Shown here piece by piece: positions 22,714 to 26,866 of a DNA stretch of 26,866 nt. The position numbers were made by a program, and so were the translations under genes. Numbering within the stretch: the first letter of the stretch is position 1; every line of letters starts with the position of its first letter. The DNA lies in IMG/VR virus record IMGVR_UViG_3300018080_000519, positions 1-26,866 of that record. One strand, written 5' to 3'. This DNA is from a virus. Below the pieces are notes generated by a model that was given only the letters and a program-made list of their open reading frames with translations, did no database searches and was not told where the DNA came from.

Positions 22714-22771
22714 ATCCCTCCCCTCACATGGTAAAGCATGCAGCCCGTGCAAGTCGAGCTAGGGGACGGAT
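22714..22771 (+). ncRNA. Third stem-loop of the structured region
   Basis: ATCCCTCCCCT (22714-22724) pairs with AGGGGACGGAT (22761-22771), 10 of 11 positions, around an inner stem GCATG-CAGCC-CGTGC (22736-22750) with again a 5-base loop. CATGGTAAAG between the stems resembles a D loop. There is no T-loop motif. It could be the remains of a tRNA or a separate RNA element before the next gene. Confidence 0.35.
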
Positions 22772-22798
22772 AAAATAAAAATTTAAAGAGGTTTTATC

Positions 22799-23245
22799 AT
22801 GTTTATTTTAATAATAACTGTTTTATTAGTTTCAATTTTTGTTTTTGCGTACTTCAAACGTAAAGATGAAGAACTTATTGCTTTTGCAGTAGCAACTTTT
22901 TTTATTGGTGCTATTTTTTCTTTATTTCCTATCTCTTCCGGTATTACTGATTACGGATTTTTAGTTCAAAAAAAACAAGAAGTTATTTCATTAAGAAAAA
23001 GAATAGATGATATAAAAAAAGCTCGTTACCCTCATAGCAATACTGCAAGTTTTGTAAATGGTAGTATTGAGAACTTTAAACAATCAACAATATTATCCGA
23101 ATACATAAAAGAGGTAGTACAAAAAGAAGCAAAATACAACGGGTATTTGTCAAAATGCAAAGCGTATAAAGATAACATCATTACTATTATTTTTGCTGAT
23201 GGTTTTTTTATTTCTGATAAAATAGACGAGTTGGACAATCTGTAA
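22799..23245 (+). CDS. Membrane protein with two N-terminal helices and coiled coil
   Basis: 148 residues with AGAGG upstream of the ATG. Two hydrophobic segments (about residues 2-18 and 27-47), separated by KRKDEE, form a membrane hairpin. After it comes a charged helix (VQKKQEVISLRKRIDDIKKA) and a soluble part ending in a hydrophobic strand pair (ITIIFADGFFIS). Proteins of this shape occur in many phage accessory regions without known function. The stop overlaps the next ATG by one base, so it heads a small operon reading to 24265. Confidence 0.6.
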   Translation: MFILIITVLLVSIFVFAYFKRKDEELIAFAVATFFIGAIFSLFPISSGITDYGFLVQKKQEVISLRKRIDDIKKARYPHSNTASFVNGSIENFKQSTILSEYIKEVVQKEAKYNGYLSKCKAYKDNIITIIFADGFFISDKIDELDNL

Positions 23246-23394
23246 TGAAAGACAAAGAATATACAAAATTATATCAAGCACTTAAAACAAAGTATGACCT
23301 TGAAAACGAACAGAAACAGCACTCAGAGCAACGAGACAAAGACTTAAACTGGAAAGAGTGGCTAAGTTCGCAAAACTGGTTTAGGGGGCTTTAA
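23245..23394 (+). CDS. Short hydrophilic protein
   Basis: 49 residues from ATG 23245, which overlaps the previous stop as TAATG. It is highly charged and helical (KDKEYTKLYQALKTKYDLEN), with Trp-rich end NWKEWLSSQNWFRGL. It has no known domain. It is accepted as a gene because it fills the space exactly: the next gene starts one base after its stop and no other frame is open. Confidence 0.5.
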   Translation: MKDKEYTKLYQALKTKYDLENEQKQHSEQRDKDLNWKEWLSSQNWFRGL

Positions 23395-23395
23395 A

Positions 23396-23554
23396 ATGCA
23401 TAAAGTAACGATTCATACAGATTGCGAGTTTTGTCAAGTTGTCATAACAGAGTCTTTTTTGTTTGCAACAGACAAGCCATATAATGTAAAAAAGATTAAA
23501 TGTCATAAATGTGGACGTATAAATTATTTAGAAAAAAAGGAGAAAAAAAAATGA
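23396..23554 (+). CDS. Small zinc-ribbon protein
   Basis: 52 residues from ATG 23396. Two CxxC knuckles are present, C10-C13 (DCEFC) and C36-C39 (CHKCG), separated by 22 residues: a classic zinc ribbon. The C-terminus is Lys-rich. The ribosome site of the next gene (AAGGAG) lies within its last codons, and its stop overlaps the next start as ATGA. It is likely a nucleic-acid or protein adaptor; no specific function can be given. GGGGG at 23384-23388 serves as its own ribosome site. Confidence 0.6.
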   Translation: MHKVTIHTDCEFCQVVITESFLFATDKPYNVKKIKCHKCGRINYLEKKEKKK

Positions 23555-24066
23555 AAAACATTTTATTTTGTTCAGACTCAGAAAAAGAAAAACAGGAAAA
23601 ACTTTTTTTTGCTTCAAAGTTTATATCTAATAAAAAAACAAGAATTATATTAAGTAATTTTTTATATGAAAATGAAAACTTAATAGCCTCAGATTCTTTT
23701 AGACTTGTTTTGATAAAAAATATTTATTTAGAAATAGAAGACGGTTTATATAATGTTTATACAGTAAAAAAAAGAATGATAATCTTAAAAGAAGAAATAT
23801 TTTACAGTGTTAACCAGTTTCCAAAATATAAAAAAATAATTCCAAAAGGAAAACCAAAGAAAACAAAAACAATAAATTTTTCTCAAAAAACAGCGTTTTC
23901 TAAGTTAATAAAAATTACAGATAAAGAAAATGGAGTTGATTTAGATCTAATTAAAGACTTAAAAGGGTACTGGAAAGTTAATATTTATAATCAAAATCAA
24001 CCAATTGAATTTACACAAGACAATATTTTTGTTTATGTTATGCCATTATTAATAAGAGAGGATTAA
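23551..24066 (+). CDS. Hypothetical protein, possibly sliding-clamp-like
   Basis: 171 residues from ATG 23551, chosen over an in-frame ATG at 23509 because AGGAG precedes it with good spacing and it forms an ATGA overlap. The order LIASDSFRLVLI, then GLYNVYTVKK, then QFPKYKKIIPKGK recalls the pattern of DNA polymerase III beta clamp domains (TDG-x-RL followed by FP-x-Y-x-x-IIP). The length would suit one clamp domain plus part of another. This is a weak visual resemblance, with Ser in place of the usual Gly after Asp. It is otherwise unknown. Confidence 0.55.
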   Translation: MKNILFCSDSEKEKQEKLFFASKFISNKKTRIILSNFLYENENLIASDSFRLVLIKNIYLEIEDGLYNVYTVKKRMIILKEEIFYSVNQFPKYKKIIPKGKPKKTKTINFSQKTAFSKLIKITDKENGVDLDLIKDLKGYWKVNIYNQNQPIEFTQDNIFVYVMPLLIRED

Positions 24067-24067
24067 A

Positions 24068-24265
24068 ATGGAAGTAAACGATCAAGTAAAAATAGTAAAG
24101 TGCGAAGACGACGACGCGTGGATAAATGAAATGTATCGACTTATAGGTCAAATAGGTAAAGTTATCGGTTTTTTAGGACATCAAAGAGAAACATTTATTC
24201 GTGTTTATTTTGAAAACATAGAAAGGGAATACTGCTTTACAGAAAATGAGATACAAAAAATATGA
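24068..24265 (+). CDS. Small SH3-like barrel protein
   Basis: 65 residues with GAGAGG before the ATG. The pattern NDQVKIVKCE, IGQIGKVIGFLG, FIRVYFENI, YCFTENEIQKI is that of a small five-stranded barrel of the KOW/SH3 type: strand, G-x-x-G-K-V, strand, and a final E-I pair. It ends the operon that starts at 22799. Such barrels occur as stand-alone proteins in many phages; partner unknown. Confidence 0.55.
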   Translation: MEVNDQVKIVKCEDDDAWINEMYRLIGQIGKVIGFLGHQRETFIRVYFENIEREYCFTENEIQKI

Positions 24266-24285
24266 TATTTTTTTTAACTTTATTG

Positions 24286-24314
24286 TTGACAAAAGCAGAA
24301 ACGAATATTATATT
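24286..24314 (+). promoter_or_regulatory. Strong promoter of the recombination operon
   Basis: TTGACA (24286-24291) and TATATT (24309-24314) are separated by exactly 17 bases, close to ideal sigma70 consensus. The same pair with the same spacing recurs at 26054-26082, and the TTGACAAAA...AGAAAC portion recurs at 22204. It drives the small acidic protein, Bet and two following genes. Confidence 0.82.
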
Positions 24315-24343
24315 GTTCAAAAATAAGTAATGGAGGAAAAGCA

Positions 24344-24514
24344 ATGAGAGAAACAGAAAGATTGTGTGACGAGCTCGACGCCTGTGTTTTCACCGGAGAC
24401 ATGTTGTTTTCTGATGATGACAGAAATAAGTTGAAAGACTATATTGAAAGATGGAATCGAGCTATTAAAGAACATGAAGAGTATATCAAACTAGAGGGGG
24501 TTGAAAATGACTAA
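24344..24514 (+). CDS. Small acidic protein before Bet
   Basis: 56 residues from ATG 24344, with GGAGG upstream. The sequence is acidic and helical (ERLCDELDACVF, RNKLKDYIERWNRAIKEHEE). It is the first gene of the operon and its stop lies 8 bases inside the Bet gene. No domain is recognised. Small acidic proteins at the start of phage early operons sometimes inhibit host DNA-binding proteins, but nothing here shows that. Confidence 0.55.
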   Translation: MRETERLCDELDACVFTGDMLFSDDDRNKLKDYIERWNRAIKEHEEYIKLEGVEND

Positions 24515-25298
24515 AGACTTACAAGTAAAAGAAAGCTTTGATGTAGTCACAAAAGAGAAAATTGCCGACTATTTAGATGCTTTCGGTTTGGCTACAACTT
24601 TGGATAAAAAAGAGCAAAAACAATTTATTGAGATTGCACAGGCTTACAACCTAAATCCTTTTAAGAGAGAGATTTATTGTATACCTTATAACACAAAGGA
24701 CGGCCGAAAGTTAAGTATTATAACAGGCTATGAAGTATACATAAAACGTGCTGAACGAACCGGAAAACTTAACGGTTGGAATGTTTCAATTTCTGGTGAA
24801 AGTGTTCACATGGTCGCAAAGATAGTAATTTATCGTAAAGACTGGGCTCATCCTTTCGAGTATGAAGTTGAATATTCAGAGTATGTGCAAAAGAATTACA
24901 AGGGTGAAATTACAGGTCTTTGGAAAACAAAACCTAAAATGATGTTAAAGAAAGTTGCAATATCGACAGGTTTTAGAATGTGCTTTAGTGATGAAATCGG
25001 CGGCATTCCCTACAGCGACGAAGAAATGCCCGACAACATGACAAAATCAGAAGAAAAGGAAAAAGATATGATAGTTGATTATGACACTGCTATAAGAATG
25101 ATCGAAGAGTGTAAAAGCAATGAAGAGTTAGCAAAGCTTATTCTTAAAATTGATTATTCTAATTATAGCGATAAGCAAAACGAGGATATGACTAAAATAT
25201 ATAGAGCCAAAAGGCATGAGCTCGAAGAAAAGACAGATAAAAAGAAAAGATACGAAGACATGGTAACAAACGCAACAGAAGCGGAGGTGGTAGAATGA
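24507..25298 (+). CDS. bet: Bet/RecT-family single-strand annealing protein
   Basis: 263 residues from ATG 24507, preferred over TTG 24501 because GAGGGGG precedes it at proper spacing. The Bet core is clear: LNPFKREIYCIPYN (about residues 49-62), IITGYEVYIKRAERTGKLNG, the basic strand region, and WKTKPKMMLKKVAISTGFRM leading to IGGIPYSDEEM (about 158-174). It anneals complementary single strands for phage recombination and replication. The C-terminal about 85 residues are charged and helical, probably for ring contacts or SSB binding. No partner exonuclease is seen in the window. The stop overlaps the next gene as ATGA. Confidence 0.93.
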   Translation: MTKDLQVKESFDVVTKEKIADYLDAFGLATTLDKKEQKQFIEIAQAYNLNPFKREIYCIPYNTKDGRKLSIITGYEVYIKRAERTGKLNGWNVSISGESVHMVAKIVIYRKDWAHPFEYEVEYSEYVQKNYKGEITGLWKTKPKMMLKKVAISTGFRMCFSDEIGGIPYSDEEMPDNMTKSEEKEKDMIVDYDTAIRMIEECKSNEELAKLILKIDYSNYSDKQNEDMTKIYRAKRHELEEKTDKKKRYEDMVTNATEAEVVE

Positions 25299-25768
25299 AA
25301 GAACTTGATACTATGAAAGTTGGCGATTTTAACGTCAAAGAAGTACTGGAAAACAAAAGTCTATATTTAGAAAATCCAGAAGTTTTAGCGGCCGTCTATG
25401 ATGCTATTTCTCAAATGGAATCGAAGCTTTACGAAGAGAAAAAAGCATTAACACAATACATAATTAGAGCAATGACAGAGAGAAACGGGACAAAACTTGA
25501 ATACATTGGCCCTAATAATTTTCTAAAAGAAAACAAAGTTATAACTCTACAAAATGGAAAGTTCTCTTGTAAAAAGAAATTAGAAGACATTGAACGTGTT
25601 ATAAAAAAACACAACTTTGATCTTAAAGACTTTGGTGAAATGGAATTTAAGTTGTTGAAGTGGTCAGAGGCAAAAGAAAAGAGAAAAAGCGGCGGCAATA
25701 TTCAACATGTTATTGATGAGCTTTTCGAACAGGGAGAGCCGACATTAAAAATAGGATTTAAAAAATGA
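25295..25768 (+). CDS. Hypothetical protein downstream of Bet
   Basis: 157 residues, ATGA overlap with Bet. The sequence has an N-terminal helical part (residues 10-60, EVLAAVYDAISQMESKLYEEKK), a small beta portion (KVITLQNGKFSCKK), and a C-terminal helical part with KHNFDLKDFGEMEFKLLKW. It has no nuclease motif visible (no clustered D, E and K set), so it is not the expected exonuclease partner. It could be a modulator of Bet or of host nucleases; this rests on gene order only. Confidence 0.55.
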   Translation: MKELDTMKVGDFNVKEVLENKSLYLENPEVLAAVYDAISQMESKLYEEKKALTQYIIRAMTERNGTKLEYIGPNNFLKENKVITLQNGKFSCKKKLEDIERVIKKHNFDLKDFGEMEFKLLKWSEAKEKRKSGGNIQHVIDELFEQGEPTLKIGFKK

Positions 25769-25929
25769 AACGATTAGGATTGTTTATAATAGTGTGTACT
25801 GTTTTGATAGCAGTTGTTATAGTTTCTTTTATAACCGGGTTATCAATAGGCGAAAACCTTATTATAATAACTGGCTTTAGTGTAATTGTAATATTGGTGT
25901 TTTTGCTGATATCGTTGTTTACAAATTAA
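25765..25929 (+). CDS. Small two-helix membrane protein
   Basis: 54 residues from ATG 25765, which overlaps the previous stop as ATGA; AGGA lies upstream. Apart from KR near the N-terminus and a central GLSIGEN turn, it is wholly hydrophobic, with segments at about 6-25 and 32-52. It is a membrane hairpin of holin-like size at the end of the recombination operon, far from the lysis genes. Function unknown; superinfection exclusion and regulation of membrane processes are possible roles. Confidence 0.55.
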   Translation: MKRLGLFIIVCTVLIAVVIVSFITGLSIGENLIIITGFSVIVILVFLLISLFTN

Positions 25930-25935
25930 CGAGAA

Positions 25936-25969
25936 GGCCCCCGGCGAATGGAGTAAAAAACCGGGAGCC
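25936..25969 (+). terminator. Hairpin after the recombination operon (possible terminator)
   Basis: GGCCCCCGG (25936-25944) pairs with CCGGGAGCC (25961-25969), eight of nine positions, loop of 16 bases. There is no immediate T-tract, though TTTT and TTTTT follow within 30 bases. AGTAAAAAACC inside the loop (25952-25962) can instead pair with GGTTTTTACT (25986-25995), which would break the first stem. Confidence 0.4.
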
Positions 25970-26035
25970 ACTGGAGTTTTATTAGGTTTTTACTGAATGA
26001 AAATTTAATATTAATATAAAATAAGTATTTTTTTC

Positions 26036-26059
26036 TGTCAACTGTTTTTTTTGTTGACA
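26036..26059 (+). repeat. Inverted repeat over the -35 box (possible operator)
   Basis: TGTCAAC (26036-26042) and GTTGACA (26053-26059) are perfect reverse complements separated by 10 bases. The right half contains the -35 box of the promoter at 26054. A dimeric repressor or activator could bind here. Confidence 0.4.
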
Positions 26060-26082
26060 AACGAAAAAACGTTATTTATATT
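26054..26082 (+). promoter_or_regulatory. Promoter of the replication region
   Basis: TTGACA (26054-26059) and TATATT (26077-26082) with a 17-base spacer, identical in both boxes and spacing to the promoter at 24286. Transcription would start near 26090 and run through two large hairpins before reaching the replication gene at 26302. Confidence 0.8.
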
Positions 26083-26107
26083 GTTTTTATCAGATGTAAG
26101 TATTATT

Positions 26108-26187
26108 ATATCGGCGGACGTTAGACCAAATACACTTTTCTTCTCTTCTTGTTTTTACAGTAATTTTTTTGTGTATTCCGCCGATAT
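26108..26187 (+). ncRNA. Large bulged hairpin in the leader of the replication gene
   Basis: ATATCGGCGGA (26108-26118) pairs perfectly with TCCGCCGATAT (26177-26187). Inside, after an 11-base bulge on the left, ATACAC (26130-26135) pairs with GTGTAT (26171-26176). The remaining 35-base loop is almost all pyrimidine and contains CTTCTT, which can pair with the AAGGAG ribosome site of the replication gene with one G-T. It may be a regulatory RNA element or a replication-origin structure. Confidence 0.5.
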
Positions 26188-26218
26188 TGCCCTTATTTAA
26201 TATTTTAAAGCTTCATAA

Positions 26219-26274
26219 AAGCCCGACTCGTATAATAAAACCTTGCTCACAGGTATTTTATATTAGTCGGGCTT
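26219..26274 (+). repeat. Long hairpin before the replication gene
   Basis: AAGCCCGACT (26219-26228) pairs perfectly with AGTCGGGCTT (26265-26274). The interior continues with ACCT/AGGT and AT-rich pairs around loop TGCTCAC, making one long imperfect hairpin. CTTCTTACTTT follows, weakly T-rich. It could terminate a small RNA begun at 26090 or attenuate expression of the replication gene, whose AAGGAG lies at 26287-26292. Confidence 0.6.
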
Positions 26275-26301
26275 CTTACTTTACAAAAGGAGTAGCAGAA
26301 A

Positions 26302-26866
26302 ATGAGTGAAATTAAATGGATTAAAATTACAACAAACATGTTTGACGATGAAAAAATTAGACTTATAGAAATGTTGCCAGATGCTGATGCAGTATTAGTG
26401 ATATGGATCAAGCTTTTAATGCTTGCCGGTAGGTGTAACGATAAAGGTCTTGTTTATTTGCACGAAGAAATGCCATACGATGCACAAATGTTGTCAACAA
26501 TAATGAGAAAACCAGTTGCAACGATACAACTTGCATTAAATGAATTTCAAAACCTAAAAATGATAGAAATTCATCAGTGTGGAATTGAAATAATAAACTG
26601 GGAAAAACACCAAAATATTGAAGGTATGGAGAAAATAAAAGAGCAAACAAAAAAAAGAGTACAAAAGTATAGAGAAAATAAAAAATTAGAATTAGGACTA
26701 GCCGGCAACAAAAGTGACAATAATGAATGTAACGTTACTGTAACGTTAAGTAACGCAACAGAAGAGAATAGAATAGATAAGAATAGAATAGATACAGAAG
26801 AGAATAGAATAGATAAGAATAGAATAGATACAGAAGAGAATAGAATAGATAAGAATAGAATAGATA
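26302..26866 (+). CDS. Replisome organiser / replication initiator (3' truncated)
   Basis: 188 codons are visible and the frame is still open at the window end. AAGGAG precedes the ATG. The N-terminal 120 residues are a clear phage replisome organiser N-terminal domain: MSEIKWIKITTNMFDDEKIR, LVIWIKLLMLAGRCNDKG, NWEKHQNIEGMEKIKEQTKK. This winged-helix protein binds the phage origin and recruits helicase. After it comes NVTVTLSNAT and then a perfect 12-residue repeat (TEENRIDKNRID) three times, encoded by iteron-like DNA. The C-terminal helicase-loader-binding part lies outside the window. Origins inside the initiator gene are known from several phages of this type. Confidence 0.9.
   Translation, partial: MSEIKWIKITTNMFDDEKIRLIEMLPDADAVLVIWIKLLMLAGRCNDKGLVYLHEEMPYDAQMLSTIMRKPVATIQLALNEFQNLKMIEIHQCGIEIINWEKHQNIEGMEKIKEQTKKRVQKYRENKKLELGLAGNKSDNNECNVTVTLSNATEENRIDKNRIDTEENRIDKNRIDTEENRIDKNRID
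26730..26755 (+). repeat. TAACGTTA palindromes (possible initiator binding sites)
   Basis: The 8-base palindrome TAACGTTA occurs at 26730-26737 and 26741-26748, and a third partial copy TAACG at 26751-26755. The copies are spaced 11 and 10 bases apart, about one helical turn, which suits cooperative protein binding on one DNA face. They lie directly before the 36-base repeats. Confidence 0.5.
26758..26865 (+). repeat. Three perfect 36-bp tandem repeats (iterons, putative origin)
   Basis: Copies lie at 26758-26793, 26794-26829 and 26830-26865, identical over all 36 bases, and the array runs to the window end. Each copy contains two near-identical 15-base subunits built on AGAATAGAATAGAT plus ACAGAA. 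The period is a multiple of three, so the coding frame is kept. The very AT-rich sequence could also serve as DNA-unwinding element. More copies may exist beyond the edge. Confidence 0.8.

Larger units (their letters stand above)
22446..22798 (+). other. Structured noncoding region
   Basis: A 353-base stretch without a credible gene. From left to right it holds a strong GC hairpin (22457-22486), a 69-base tRNA-like element (22493-22561), a hairpin made of CAGG, AATTGGT, loop CTAATTA, ACCAATT, CCTG (about 22569-22607), a GCCGG/CCGGC hairpin around 22632-22647, a 57-base tRNA-like element (22653-22709), and a stem-loop closed by ATCCCTCCCCT/AGGGGACGGAT (22714-22771). The ribosome site AGAGG of the next gene is at its end. 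It is much richer in G and C than the neighbouring genes, as expected of functional RNA in AT-rich DNA. Confidence 0.65.
25930..26301 (+). other. Noncoding region between recombination and replication genes
   Basis: 372 bases without a credible gene. It holds a GC hairpin (25936-25969) with an alternative pairing, a promoter (26054-26082) overlapped by a 7-base inverted repeat, a large bulged hairpin with a pyrimidine loop (26108-26187), and a long hairpin (26219-26274) just before the ribosome site of the replication gene. The layout suggests a regulated leader or small RNA, and possibly part of the origin. Confidence 0.65.

Noticed and set aside
22458-22739. 93-residue minus-strand ORF across the tRNA-like region
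   Set aside because: It contains ESNPRHGS, the well-known false translation of the antisense of a tRNA T arm. It has no ribosome site and covers the structured RNA elements.
23509-23550. Upstream ATG adding 14 residues to the clamp-like protein
   Set aside because: No ribosome site at that ATG, while ATG 23551 has AGGAG and an ATGA overlap; the extra codons lie in the Cys-ribbon gene.
24501-24506. TTG start for Bet two codons upstream
   Set aside because: The G-rich ribosome site lies too close to the TTG and is well placed for ATG 24507.
25295-25768. Exonuclease partner of Bet
   Set aside because: No metal-binding nuclease motif is visible and the length is too short for lambda Exo or RecE-type nucleases.
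26758-26865. CRISPR array
   Set aside because: The 36-base units are directly contiguous without spacers and lie in frame within the initiator gene.

Overview
The window is part of the genome of a tailed bacteriophage (or prophage) and reads almost entirely on the + strand. The DNA is visibly AT-rich and most genes have strong AGGAGG-type ribosome binding sites. Adjacent genes commonly overlap by 1-4 bases (ATGA, TAATG), as in compact phage operons. The replication initiator at the right end belongs to a family common in phages of low-GC Gram-positive bacteria. The host is probably a low-GC bacterium, possibly a Firmicute, but nothing in the window proves it. No integrase, repressor, transposase or host gene is seen, so lifestyle is undetermined.

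Layout. (1) Positions 1-3791: the end of an upstream gene, a tiny membrane protein, the large terminase, and a portal fused to a Mu F-type head morphogenesis domain. (2) 3791-7713: six virion-accessory genes, including a beta-helix-like protein and a protein with about eight DSG repeats, inserted between portal and protease. (3) 7714-12140: a Mu-like head module: protease with nested scaffold, decoration protein, major capsid protein, gp36-like connector, gpG-like morphogenesis protein, tail terminator. (4) 12155-13353: a DUF115/MptE-like enzyme and a small protein. (5) 13355-20550: a siphovirus tail: tube, a chaperone pair joined by a predicted -1 frameshift at GGGAAAC, tape measure, distal tail protein, hub, two paralogous fibre proteins, a small coiled-coil protein. 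(6) 20565-22103: lysis genes (membrane protein, amidase, holin), closed by a strong terminator at 22144. (7) 22204-24265: a new promoter, a Zn-ribbon protein, a structured RNA region with two stripped-down tRNA-like elements, then small accessory genes. (8) 24286-25929: a second promoter, a small acidic protein, a Bet/RecT annealase and two followers. (9) 25930-26866: a 372-base noncoding region with a promoter and large hairpins, then a replisome organiser gene carrying iteron-like repeats, cut by the window end.

How it works together. Terminase packages DNA through the portal into a capsid built on a Mu-like protease/scaffold pathway. The long non-contractile tail is assembled around the tape measure with G/GT chaperones. 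The amidase and holin release progeny. The right-hand modules supply recombination (Bet) and replication initiation. The combination of a Mu-like head and a lambda-like tail is mosaic. The most interesting elements are the anticodon-less tRNA-like RNAs, the DUF115 enzyme inside the virion operon, the triple-start protease/scaffold gene, the frameshift signal, and the hairpin/iteron complex around the replication gene.
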